From positions 2,366,683 to 2,430,682 of the forward strand of contig JAQFWX010000004.1 of NCBI GenBank assembly GCA_027605045.1: a DNA stretch of 64,000 nucleotides, read 5' to 3'. A program made the position numbers and the translations under genes. Origin of the DNA: Phallus indusiatus. Taxonomy: Eukaryota > Basidiomycota > Agaricomycetes > Phallales > Phallaceae. The notes below the pieces were generated by a model, which saw nothing but the letters and a program-made list of their open reading frames with translations, did no database searches and was not told the DNA's origin. Of the stretch, positions 9,467-22,269 are shown in pieces; position 1 is the first letter of the stretch; each line of letters opens with the position of its first letter.

Positions 9467-11020
9467 ATGCACGCATCACTCTTAGCTTGGGCATTGGTCT
9501 CTGCTCCTATCTTGTCTTTGGCTGGTCCAATCAAGTACACTCGTGATACCAGCTCAACCGATGCGGCCAGTCTCACGGTCCTCCGTATGTACTTTGTTTT
9601 CCTGGTCTAGCGAGAGAAAGAAGAGCTGTAGCTAATATGAGACTCGTTTTATAGAATTTGCTCAAGTATTGGAAAGCTTGGAGAACGAGTTTTACTCCCA
9701 GGCGCTTCAGACGTTCACCGATCAAGACTTTGTGAATGCTGGGTTTTCTGCAGCTTCAATTCCCACTCAGATAATCCAGTACGTCCCTTCCATAGTATAT
9801 ATATGTGTTTGTCCTTCTGACTTGGGTCTTTTCCAGATCGATTTCGAATGACGAAGCGAGCCACTTGAAATTGTGCGTTTCCTTTTTTGATTGTTTCGGT
9901 TTGGGTTCACAGTAGCTAAAAACGCACTTTTTACAGCTTAAACGTGATTACACTTCCTTATCGAAAAAAAAAGAAGAAATGTATTGATGTCTTATTTTAG
10001 TCGGGAATCTCAGCTCTCGGAGGGACGCCCTTGTCATGCACTTTCAACTTTGGATCCGCGTTAAACAGCGTTGCTGATATGCTTCCCGTTGCACGTCTCG
10101 TAGAGAATGTCGGAGTTGCCGCTGTAAATATACCTTCTCTCCTTCAACTTTCAAATTGCCAACTCAATAATGATTATAGTACCTTGGTGGAACTGCACTT
10201 TTAACAGACCCCGATGTCCTCACTCAAGCTGGATCCATAGCAACAATTGAATCTCGCCATCAGACATTGCTCAATATCATGTCTTCGACTGGTTCAGCCA
10301 TTCCCCAGGCTTTTGACATAGTTTTATCTCCACCTGAGATCATTGCCATTGCCGGTGGATTCATTAGTGGCTGCGAGCTCCCCATCCAAGGTAAAATAAC
10401 TCAAAATATCGTCCCGTCTTTTTTTTCCATTTTGACTTATTTTCGTCTAAATAGCTAACAACGCTCTTACCATCACGAACATGGGAACACCCACGATTGG
10501 CACTCAATTGACTTTCAGCTTCAACAACATGCCTTCTGATACTAGCGTACGTTCTTTTATACTTATATTCTCAACGTTTTCTCACAATAATATCTTACGT
10601 ACAAAACAGAGCCTTTCCTGTCAAATGATGTTCGGTGGCCAAGTTACAGCGCTGGCACTACCCTACGACCAATGCATCGTCCCTGCAGGGATTAACGGCC
10701 CCGTGGCGATATACATCACCAAGGATGATAACCCATTAGCAACCAACGTCGTCGTCCGAGCACAAAGTGATGTTCTTGCTGGTCCAACTATGGCTTTTAT
10801 CGACTCCTCTCCTGAGGCTCTTGGCGATCTTGTTCGCCCGTCGTCGTCAAATCCCGCAGTCGTCACTAGCAACACCACTATCTCATCTTCAGCTGCGTCG
10901 TCTATTATTAACAGTTCGGGTTCATCCAGTTCTATTGGTGGACCGAACTTGAGCACGGGGTCTTTCAACGGTGGGAATATTACTGTTGTTGGGTGGATGA
11001 ATCTTCCTTCCAGCTCCTAA
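9467..11020 (+). CDS. Secreted ferritin-like protein, paralogue 3 (Ser-rich tail)
   Basis: Third tandem member. The signal peptide starts MHASLLAWALVSAPILSLAGP. Helices are LESLENEFYSQALQTF, NDEASHLKF (E-x-x-H), ARLVENVGVAAYLGG and ATIESRHQTLLNIM (E-x-x-H). It keeps the C-terminal block with VLAGPTMAFIDSSPEAL but differs by a Ser/Asn-rich tail of about 60 residues, which could serve as an O-glycosylated linker. The matching micro-exon is only 7 nt here (CTTAAAC, 9937-9943). This copy is the most diverged of the three: gene 1 and 2 share the NxCAGPA motif and TSCAN segment, while gene 3 has QSDVLAGPTM. Early introns fall at the same places and phases as in the sister genes. Confidence 0.8.
9937..9943 (+). 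other. 7-nt micro-exon of ferritin-like gene 3
   Basis: CTTAAAC between acceptor TTTTTACAG and donor GTGATT, completing F-L-N between the first E-x-x-H helix and SGISALGGTPLSCTF. The position matches the 10-nt exons of the two sister genes. Confidence 0.5.
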
Positions 11021-11312
11021 AAAGAAATGAGGAAAAATTGAGTAGATGCATTTGCTATGTTTCTTTTTGTTTTTTTTTTTTCTTCTTTTCTTTGTTCGTC
11101 TGAAGTTGTCGAGTACGGCTGTTAGAGATGACGTTCAAGAAAAATGAGAGACACTGTCCCCCATCCCCTTTGTTCTATTCTGTTTTTACATGGATCACAG
11201 TGGGAACGTTTATAAAGCATTCACGGCTAGGTATACACAGATGTGAGAGGAATAAATTAGGACACTGATATATAATTTCGTAAAAAAGATTATGCTGGAT
11301 GTGAAAAAAAAA

Positions 11313-12958
11313 TCAATCATCTGTATCGTCAGACGAGGTGTCGTCGTCATCATCATCATCGTCGCTACTATCTGTAAGGTCATCGTATGTTCAGTCCCAC
11401 AGGGTTAAAAAAAAATAAGACAGGAGACCTACCTGTGTTATTATTAGCGCCATGACCAGCAATTTCATTCAAAGTATACGGTCGGCCATTAGCCGCTAGT
11501 TCAGCCTCGATAGGCACAAGAGGAACAGGCTCCAAATCATCTTCTTCATACTCGTTATCTTCTTCATCCTCGTTACTACCTTTACCCAAAACCGAATCTA
11601 TCACATGAGCAAACAGATCTTCATCGACTTCATTGAAGGCATCACCATCATCGCCACTTTTACCAACTCCGCTTTGCATCACTTCAGGATCGGAATCGGA
11701 CTCGTACTGAATATTAATAGCTGTACTTGATGGGGGTTGAAGTAAGTCCGAAGGTGTAGGTTGTGCATGACGGATGGGTGCCGATGTTGTTTGTGAAGTA
11801 GAAGAAGGAAGTGAAGGAAACGCCCATCCTGAGCTGACAGCGGTGTCGTTATTGTAAGTAGGCTCGACAGGACGAGAACGTTGACCGAACGATAGTTCTT
11901 CTTCTTCAGGATTCTCAACCACCAATTCATATTTCTCCTTCTCCTTCTCCTTTTCTTTCTCTTTCTCCTTCTCTTTGCCTTTCTTGGGAACTGCTGTGGC
12001 GGAAGTCTTAGGCTTTGGTTTAGCTTTTGGTTTGGGAGGAGCTTTCGGAGCTTTCGGAGCCTTGGGAGAAGCTTTGGCTGCTGCTGCCTTCCCTTTGGGC
12101 TGTGGCGCAATAACAGGCGGAGGTGGAGGTGGAGGTAATTGCTGCTCCACTTCAAGGGCCTCCATCTCTGATTCGACCTCTGCTTCACGCCTCTTTGGCA
12201 CTTCATCCAGTAACTCTTCTAGATCAAAGTCACCGTTATCCTTCTCTCCTTCAGCGTCCAGTACATCCATCAATGCCTTCGTTAAATCGTCTGAATCATC
12301 TTCTTGTTGCTGTTGTTTATCAGGCGCTGACGCTTTGCCCTTGCGACTCGTAGCTGAAGTTGATGCTGAGCTCTGGCCATCAAATGTTAGATTGAGATTT
12401 GACTCTAATCGTTCCAGTTTTAATGTCTGTTTATAAGAGAAGAAAGAAAAAAAATCAGCGAAATGTCTGGAAGGGGAGATCCAACACTTACTCGAGTTTC
12501 GGGATCCCATAGTAGAATACATTCCCAATCTTTAGAACGTTGCTCAGCTGCACTAAACCGATGTACGCCACCCTAAATAAATCAAAAATCGCTATGAAGG
12601 CGATTATTGCAAAACATGAGTGCCATTGGAATCTACCTTTGTTCCTGGTCTTTCCAGCTCATAAGCATGTCCGTCGGCAGCTTTAGGTCTAAGTGATCCA
12701 AGACCTTCATTATCTATGGACTCGGGCTTGAATGAATCTAAATAATTAAATATATTAACGCATGTCCAACTCAAGCCGTAAAACTCCAAAATCCCAACAA
12801 CAAAAACACGCACATCTCAGTGAGTAAAATTCTGGGTTAGGGTATTCTTTAGCGCGCTTTGTCGTTTTGCCATTGCGTTCGTTCCATGCGTTTATCAAAG
12901 ATTGACCGATAGTGACTCCGTATCGGCCTGTGAGGTCTTCCAAATTGGTGACCGACAT
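11313..12958 (-). CDS. EAF-type (ELL-associated factor) transcription elongation protein
   Basis: EAF proteins partner ELL in RNA polymerase II elongation complexes in the nucleus. The N-terminal EAF domain assembles across three exons. It starts MSVTNLEDLTGRYGVTIGQS; the next segments are FYSLRYSFKPESIDNEGLGS and GGVHRFSAAEQRSKDWECIL, and the domain ends TLKLERLESNLNLTFDG. The SLRYSFKPESID...WECILLWDPETRTLKLERL pattern is the family signature. The rest is low complexity: an acidic stretch, a Lys/Pro/Ala-rich stretch, a perfect Lys-Glu dipeptide run of about 15-20 residues (around 11930-11980), Ser/Thr/Pro-rich sequence, and a terminal poly-Asp exon ending TSSDDTDD. The final exon follows a 60-nt intron with acceptor CCTTACAG. 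The start at 12958 gives a good family N-terminus. Confidence 0.75.
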
Positions 12959-13351
12959 GGAGGTGATGGAGGAAAAGAAAGAAAGTAAGGTAGGGGTAAG
13001 TGAATGGCAACGCCAGCCGGCGATGGCAGGGTAAATTTGCTTCCGCCGGTATTATACATTTTGGGACGCGATCGGACCGATGGAGTGCTATTTTTGGAAA
13101 TATTGTGAAATTGTTTTGAGTCGGATCTTTTGTTTCCGAACCGGGGCGAAACAAGGCAGAGAGATATGCAATATTATTGTTATTGTACAGCATCGACATA
13201 AATTGGCAAAAGACCGCATTTTGAAGTTGACAAACTATGCGATGTTTCGTGGCGAGTGTGTAAAATATGGGTACTCAAAGATACGCAGTCAATAAAATTT
13301 CATGTAGAAATAGCACTACATCGACAACAATAAAACAGGCACACTAGAATA
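12959..13351. promoter_or_regulatory. Spacer between KRR1 3' end and EAF-like start
   Basis: 393 bp holding the promoter of the EAF-like gene and the 3' end of KRR1. No coding stretch is supported. Confidence 0.4.
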
Positions 13352-15007
<1,656 letters not shown>

Positions 15008-15176
15008 GGTTTGTTTGTTGAAAACACTGCACGTCGGCGGAAGGTTTTCAAAAATTTCCAGGTCCGCCAGCCGTTGCCGTATGGCTCGGTGGCGGTAACG
15101 TTAAACCTCCGCGTCCTCTACTCTACTCTCAGTTTCTATATATCAACCTCATCCCAACATCTCTGAATACGCGAAA
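15008..15176. promoter_or_regulatory. Shared divergent promoter KRR1 / NCBP3-like
   Basis: 169 bp separate the two start codons, so one bidirectional promoter must serve a ribosome-assembly gene and an mRNA cap-associated gene. No TATA box is obvious. Confidence 0.6.
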
Positions 15177-16715
15177 ATGGACGAAGAAGTTGCGTTTGCT
15201 GATCCTTTGTCGTATGCCGAAGACATTCCGTACGAGAGTCAAGTAGACCTTGTAGCCACAACTGCCAAGTCCGACCGCCTGAAGGAACGTATTGGAAATC
15301 GAATATACTTAATAGAGGATGCCCTAACCAAAAAAGTAACTATTATAATATCAAAATCTTGAGATTTTTTGCTTAATTTTCGTGTTTTATAGAGAAGACG
15401 ACTGGACGAGGAGATCCAAGAAGACATTGAAGAGCCTAACGAGTCAATGATTGAGGAAGACATGGCAGGTCGGGTTCATGCATTGCCCTTTTACGGGCTT
15501 TGGGAGTGATAGTATCATATTTGTAATATTCATTCAGATCCAACGAAGCGTCCAAATGCCCTTCTTTTGCACGGACTAGCTATTTCACAGATGCCAACCC
15601 ACAAAGTGTTCGCTTATGCCACACATTTTGACGCACATCCCATTGGTGAATCTGTCTTTTGGAATTTCGTCATATTGTCATTTTTTTTAATGCGTTAATG
15701 TGTTTTCCTTTAGGTTTAGAATGGGTAGACGATCAGACGTGTGTTTTAGTATTCCCAAGTCGTAAAGCCGCGTTACATGCCTGGGAAGCTCTGCAACGAC
15801 CTTCGACGTCAGCTTTAACACAAGAAGAACAGATGCAATTAGAAGATACCGATCAGTCGTTCTGCATTGCTCATGCTTTACCGCTGGCTTTATATCCAGT
15901 TGACGAGCGAATTAGCTCAGCTCTGGGTACGTCACCCTTTTTTTGTTCTTTCATGGGGCATGCCTTGCTAACACGAGGCAATTATTCAATATTTAGGTAA
16001 ATCAACGCCGGAAATATCCAAACAGCCAATTCAAATCCGTTGGGCTCTAAAAACCGATGTCAAAGAACGCGGAGCTCGCAATAAAAGCCAATTTTACAAA
16101 CGATTCGGAGAAACTGCTGGAAAACCTACAAATAAAATTCTTCCAGGCTATCAGCCAGATGACACAAGAGAAAGCTATCATCGTGAGCAAGTAGCTCAAT
16201 TAGACGCGGAAATGGACACATTTCTGGGTGATCGCGATAATGAAAGAGATTCTCTGAGAGATCGGATTGGAAATAAAAAGAGACTTGACCCCGACGAGCA
16301 GAAACGTCAGTTAGACGAGGAGTTGGATAGGTTTTTGGCTGGCGAAGGGGGTGATATCGATGCTGAGGAAAACGAAAACGGGATTCGAGATCGAGATCGA
16401 CTTCCGTCTCTGCTGGAGAGGACAGGCAGACGAAGATCGGCTTCACCGCCGCAAAGAAGAAACGCTTACAATAATAAACAACAATCAGCTAGACGACAAC
16501 GAAGGGGGGAACGTGGGGAAACGAGGGTTCACACGGATTCTGAGGGCAGATGGCTACATAATGCGGAAATTGCCCAAAGAAGACGGCGATTGGAATACAA
16601 TAATGATAGTGGGTTTGGAGGTAGGATGAGAGCATGGAGTGATGACGAGGAAGACACCTCGTCTAGACGGCCAGTAGCTAAAAAATCTCGAAAGATTGAT
16701 TTAGACCTAGAATAG
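15177..16715 (+). CDS. NCBP3: NCBP3-like cap-binding / mRNA export protein
   Basis: NCBP3 (C17orf85 family) binds capped mRNA and links to export factors in the nucleus. An RRM-like domain runs from NALLLHGLAISQMPTHKVFA through PIGLEWVDDQTCVLVFPSRK to ALHAWEALQRPS, matching the family pattern with the W-(L/V)-D-D-x-(S/T)-C strand. A second conserved block is IRWALKTDVKERGARNKSQF. The C-terminal third is charged and Arg-rich (RDRDRLPSLLERTGRRRS) and ends KKSRKIDLDLE, consistent with nuclear localisation. Four introns. Assignment to the family is good; orthology with animal NCBP3 is inferred from domain order only. Confidence 0.75.
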
Positions 16716-16960
16716 CCCGACTACAGAGGGATAGGGGGTTCGAGTTGAAGTTTTTTCTTTTCTTTCTCTAGTCATATTCTGTCGTTCGAAGCCACTACTC
16801 CATTTGTTAGTTTAATATGCTGTTTATTCCATATGTTGATTTAAATTCGACCACGCGGGTTTTTCGCGTTTGAGATGGAAGGTTAAGAAAGCGATTTATG
16901 AATTCGAAGTATTAAATATCTTACTCTAGATATAAGGAAATCTTCTAATAAAGAGCAAAG

Positions 16961-17769
16961 CTATGTAGAAGTATTATTCTTTGATTCCGGCGAAGTGTGA
17001 GATATATTTGTCTGTTTTGACTGCGATTGGGCAAACTGTTCCTTGATCCAGTGAAATGAAATTTCTGTAGCATGTTCCACGGGTTTATCAAACAAATATG
17101 GAAGAATGGGAACAACTGCCAATCCGGTTAATGTGGGTCCCCATGCTTTGATTCGGGGATTCTTGACGTTTTTGTACAATTTTGTGGATTGTGCTACGAC
17201 GGTGTGAATTGTGAGAGCGGGTAAGCCCCTAGAGAAGTCTATTATGAAACGAGAGACAAGGGGGAAAGGAATGGAAGATCATACATAGATGCTATGGCTT
17301 GGAAGGTTCCTCTTTCGACAGCCACTAGACTCAATCTCGCCGGTTCGGAGAAGATGGACGATTCTAGCGGCGTCGGACCTTTCTTATGGGCTTTATACGT
17401 TTCATATGAAACATCTCTACGAAAATATACAATATTGCCATGAGCGTTTCTATATAAATTGAAAATTTTACCCTAGAAGATAGGCCCATGAGATACCGTA
17501 TGCAGCTGTTACGATTCCTGGGTGAACAACAGGTCGGAATGCTTCCCCGACGTCACTCGTCTATTCCACGATATTGATTAATGAGGCAAAAATACTTTCA
17601 TTGTATCACAGAAAGTGGTGTAGCTCACATACGCAATATACCGCGTGGAAGCGCGGAGTGCCGTTCTTAGACGAGAAGCATAGGCCATATATCGCACATC
17701 ACTATCTGTTGAGTCAACATTCTTATCCACAATCGTATCGACCTTTGATTCATTCGAAGGCGAGGACAT
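16961..17769 (-). CDS. MTP18/MTFP1-type mitochondrial fission process protein
   Basis: MTP18 is an inner mitochondrial membrane protein linked to fission and membrane integrity. Signature sequence: RTALRASTRYIAYTSDVGEA, FRPVVHPGIVTAAYGISWAY, GDVSYETYKAHKKG, and at the end KNPRIKAWGPTLTGLAVVPI followed by LPYLFDKPVEHATEISFHWI. The four hydrophobic segments expected for the family are present. The C-terminus is short and Ser/Thr/Asn-rich (ending NNTST). Four exons; start at 17769. Confidence 0.88.
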
Positions 17770-18060
17770 CTAGAGCGATAGTTGAGCCTTTTTTTTCAGT
17801 TCCAATCCGGTCTGAAATATAAGAAAACTTGGCAAATAAGCGTTAAATTGTGAAGTTAACAACATACCTGGGTATACAACCGAGAAGACAACCAAGACAG
17901 TATTAGGAGAGACAGAAAGTCTTCAAAGGTTGAGGACACAAACGATCCAAGTCTTTGAACTTGGCGCTTGGCTTGGATCGGACCTGAAGATGACGTTTGT
18001 GCCCCGGCTAACCCTGTCGTCCGAACTCAGCTTAGCGTGACAGTACTGAGTACAGCAACG

Positions 18061-20737
18061 ATGGCACCGAGAACAAGAAGTCAAGCGAAAGGATCTACTT
18101 CTGATCAAGGAATAGCAAATACTTCTGGTAAAAAGAAAGTATATATGTCTAGAGGAAGAAAAAGAAAAAGTACCGCGACCATTGATGGTAGCAGGGAAAA
18201 AACTGCCACCGTTGTTGCTCCCCATGGCCATGATGTTTCTTCCACCGCCGATATTGGCTTATTGTGGTTTTTTTATACGTTTAAACCTTCAAGTTATGAA
18301 GTTATGAAATTTTCAGAGTCAATGCTTAAACAAGATTCGGAAACATTTCAATCAGTCTTTGCCAAAGAAATTGAGGCCGAATATGGTTTTCCCGCCGAAC
18401 CGGATTCAGTCTGTTTTCGGAAGGTGCGTATTCTGCGTCTGCTCTCCTGTTATTGTACTGCGTACTCATAACATGACATGCAGCCCAACGAAAGGCTCTT
18501 CGAGATCCCTGCTACGTGGGAGGACACATTACCGGACATTCGCACCGTATCAACCCTAATTCCACCGGACGTATCCTTTTATGATGGAATCGGGGAAGAC
18601 TTACAGAGAAAACCTCGGAGTGTTCACCTCTTTGTCACCGCCGACAGAAAGATTTGCATATCGTGGATCTTTTTTAGTCCTGAGTTCTTGGATTTTCCTA
18701 TAGGCATGAGATTTACAAGACGAGAATTGAATGAACCAACGATCAGTCATCAATCGACTTTCACCACAGGAATCAAAACCTACCATAACTTTCACGCTGA
18801 GGTAACGACACTCTGTTTTTGGAAGGTGAATATTTGAATGTTCTGTGCCTTTCTATCTCCCGGTGCATCGCATACTCATAAGATATAGCCCAATGAAAAC
18901 CTTTCTGGGATTCCAAGGGCATGGAGGGACGAATTTCCCGACATTCAAACTGTATCAACTCTAATTCCATCTCACCTGTCCTTTTCTGAAGAGATTGGGA
19001 AGAATCTTCAAGAGAATCCTCGGGGTATACATCTATTTGTCACTGCCGAACCAAAAATTCTCTCATCAGGTGGTTGTAGTGACCATGTGTTTATGCGTGC
19101 GTTTATTTATTATAACTATTCGCTGTGTTTATCTGAGAGGTATGCACACAGCGTTTGTAAGATATAACGAGCTTATGCGAACCGACAAATGTTTTCCCCC
19201 GTGGAATCAAATGATACATGATGATGGCCGTAGCAAAATCACTCCGTTTGCACCACCTATTCACATTTACCACCCTATTTTCACGCGCTTTAATAATTTA
19301 TTGGATGATCCTCAAGTTCAGCCGACGGTTGAATATCTGACATCAACCTGTGCATTTATGAGATTTCTAGGAGACATCAACACTTTTGACGAGGATGAGC
19401 ACAATCACGGCTTTCGTCAACACATTTCCAAACTCATGGGTGTAGACGCAACTTCAACACAAAACTGGGACAAGACTGTACCAGATGGGTGTTTTGTGGC
19501 ACAAGTGGGCGATGTATCTGTGGTTCATGGAATAATTGAGTTGGGGGGGAGAAAGATGGGTTTAGGGTCAAAGGATCCGTCTATCCGGGCCCGGGTGTCT
19601 ATGTTGAACTACTGGCGGCTCCGCCAGGTGAGACAGTATGCCGCTGTCATCAGAAAACTAATCGTATTTGCCTTCAAGGAAATCAGTGATAACTGTTGCT
19701 GTCCCACGCTTATAATAACAAGAGTGGGATCCTGGTTAGCCGTTATGGGAGGGGTGATCACTGACAAAGTGATCGTTCAACCACTGACAGATCTCACATG
19801 GATGGGGCTGTCAACCAGGGAAGAAAAGCTTCGCATATATCATTGTTCTCGTATTCTGAATGCTCTCCGCATAACTTTATCGGAGCTGAAGACCTATTAT
19901 GAGGAATCTTTTCAGAAGTTACCCAAAATGATTCATGAGAAAACGCATCCGCGATACTACCCATTCCCGGATACATATACGACTACAGACGGCCAGAATA
20001 TGGGTTTCGAATACTTAAAACCTCTGCAGAGTTACGACACATGCGTAACCTACCTAGCACGCTGTGCTGATAAATCTCTAATTGTGGTCAAATTTGTTTC
20101 GGGTTATGGCGAGGAAGTTCACCGGTTTCTCGCAGACGAGGGTTATGCACCTGCCTTGCGTTATTGCGGTCCTTTACCGGTTAGACCGTTTGTTCAGACT
20201 TTGTCACCAGCTGCAGAGGAAGCACCGCCCCAACTGGGCCTGATTAGGCAAAGGATGCGTATGGTTGTTATGGACTATGTGCAAACAGCAGCATACTATA
20301 CCGATGAACGATATGGACATGACGATAAATTGAAAAAGGAATTGAAGCTAATCTTGACGACTTTGCACGCCGAGGGATTTGTACTAGGAGACTTACGACC
20401 ACCGAACGCTCTAATTACACCCGAAAATCACGTTAAGTTGATTGACTTTGATTGGAGCGGGCGGTATGATATAAGGTCTCAACGCGAAGACTCAAGGATC
20501 CCAAAAGATGTTTGGGAGCAGATTATACTTGCTAAAAGACGAATAGGCAAAAAATCCAGCTCTAGGGAGAATGTCAGATATCGATATGCTTGCTACCCGT
20601 TAAATATCTCCACAGCTATTGAATGGGCAAACGGTACACAGGAACTGGGACCTATTCTCCCTGAGCACGATTGGGAGATGTTTCACAAGGCACTGCTCAT
20701 TTATCTTATCTCAGCGCCTTTCTGGAGTCTGACTTGA
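18061..20737 (+). CDS. Crinkler-like protein: Ubl-type header plus kinase-like domain
   Basis: Four exons: 18061-18423, 18484-18825, 18889-19069, 19152-20737. The N-terminus is basic (MAPRTRSQAK, SRGRKRKST; possible nuclear signal). A header-like region follows, from LLWFFYTFKPSSYEVMKFSE to RSVHLFVTAD. It resembles the ubiquitin-like SSCRP header of Crinkler proteins (LW...LWKV..P...IHIIV pattern). Exon 3 repeats the second half of that header (PNENLSGIPRAWRDEFPDIQ ... RGIHLFVTAE). The body contains HGIIELGGRKMGLGSKDPSI and VIVQPLTDLTWMG. The C-terminal kinase-like lobe has LGDLRPPNALI (catalytic loop; HRD His replaced by Leu) and LIDFDWSGR (DFD instead of DFG), as in fungal FunK1/Crinkler kinases. 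Such proteins are proposed effectors or conflict proteins; the role here is unknown. The start at 18061 is preferred over an upstream in-frame ATG at 17968. Confidence 0.7.
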
Positions 20738-21286
20738 ATTTTTCCTCGTAGCTGTAGCAGTCAAAAAACTTTCCGTCACCAACACAGAAAGGCTTGATGG
20801 TGTTTTTGCATTTGTGATTGACCTCAGAGAAAGGGCATTTACTCTTTTCTTTACAAATAATTAACTTTGAAATACAAACTTGCACACCGTATCATGCAAT
20901 GTGTGACTGGCCAGGAGTTCGAGAGCTCATGACAATAAAGATTTCTTCGCGATATTTCGCCAGCTTTTGCTTTGGAGATCATGGCTTTTGGCTTCACAAT
21001 CTCGTAGACAATGCAGAAAAATGACTAAAAGCGCAAAGAGCGCGTGCAGACGAAGGCGAACGAGCAGTGGTCCGAAATGAGCAGGGAAACTGGATCGGAC
21101 TACGAAAGAATGTCCCTTTTTTTTGAGAAACGGTGTTCAGTCAAGTACTTGATAATAATTATGAACGCACACATGTTGTAGGACATGAATCATGATAAGG
21201 ATATATTTGGGATATACTGCCCAGGTGACATAATTGAACAGCCCAGAAAATTTATAGTGTTACACGAAGAATGAGGTGAAGAAAAT
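20738..21286. other. Intergenic, nothing recognised
   Basis: 549 bp between convergent genes (Crinkler-like kinase and the Asn-rich protein). It presumably holds both 3' ends. No supported gene or repeat. Confidence 0.4.
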
Positions 21287-22269
21287 CTAGTAGTTATCGT
21301 TGTTTCCCGAACCGTAGTTGCCTCCATCGCCTGCGTTGTTGGATCCATAGTTGTTTCCTCCTCCATCACCTCCCGAGCCATAGCTGTTTCCTCCTCCGTC
21401 GCCTCCCGAGCCATAGCTATCGTTCCCGGAACCAGCACCAGCACCGGCTCCAACATTACCACCATATCCGCCCGATCCGTAATTGTTATCGTTGTTAGAT
21501 CCGTAGTTGTTGTCGTTGTTGGATCCGCCACCGCCGCCGTAGATATCGGTGCCTTGATAGCTGTTCTTGTCATTGCCAGCACCAACACCAGCACCAATAC
21601 CGGAATTATTGGATCCATACCCGCCGCTGTTGCCTGATCCATAGTTGTCCGATCCTGCACCAACGCCAGCACCGACACCAGCACCGACACCAGAACCATA
21701 GTCGTTGTTGTTGTTGGATCCATAGTTGTTGTCGTTGTTGCTGGATCCATAGTTGTCGTTGTTGCTGGATCCATAGTTGTCGTTGTTGCTTGAGCTATAG
21801 TTGTTGTTATTTCCAGATCCGTAATCGTTCTGGTTGTCGTTCTGGTTGTTGTTCTGGTTGTTATTGTAGTTTTGGTTGTTGTTCTGGTTGTTGTTCTGAT
21901 TATTGTTGTTGTTGTTGTTGTTGTTGCTGTCGTCGTTGTAATTGTTATTATTGTTGTTATTGTTGTTCTGGTTGCCGCCGCCTCCGATGAAGTCTTGAGC
22001 CAAATTACTCAATTTACCCAAGCTGCTATTCTGGTCGCCACCTCCCATAAAGTCTTGAGCCATATTGCTCAAATTGCTCAAGTCGTTCGAACCGGAACCT
22101 GGAGATTCTTTCATGTTCAAAAATCAAAGACAAGAAAGAAAAAAATAAACCGACCCCCCGAGTTGTTCGAAGCCTGGTCTGTGAAAGAAAATAGTAAGTA
22201 TATGCAGCATCAACATTGACCAGAGTATGCACTTTTAACGAAATTACCAACTTGATTGAGGAATGACAT
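21287..22269 (-). CDS. Asn/Gly/Ser-rich low-complexity protein
   Basis: Three exons: MSFLNQVD, QASNNSG, then ESPGSGSNDLSNLSNMAQDF onward. Two related motifs near the N-terminus, LSNMAQDFMGGGDQN and LSNLAQDFIGGGGNQN, look like repeats of a short amphipathic unit. The remainder is Asn-rich (runs with interspersed Q and Y, from GTT repeats on the plus strand, about 21830-21960). After that come repeated NYGS/SNN units, GVGAGVGAG runs and YGSGG units down to NDNY at the stop. The composition is prion-like or intrinsically disordered. I do not recognise a function. The start at 22269 is supported by consensus introns. A plus-strand Cys-rich frame over the same region is a shadow. Confidence 0.65.

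Noticed and set aside
21190..21774. 194-codon minus-strand frame with MDPATTTT repeats
   Set aside because: It is an out-of-frame shadow of the Asn/Gly-rich protein; trinucleotide repeats keep several frames open.
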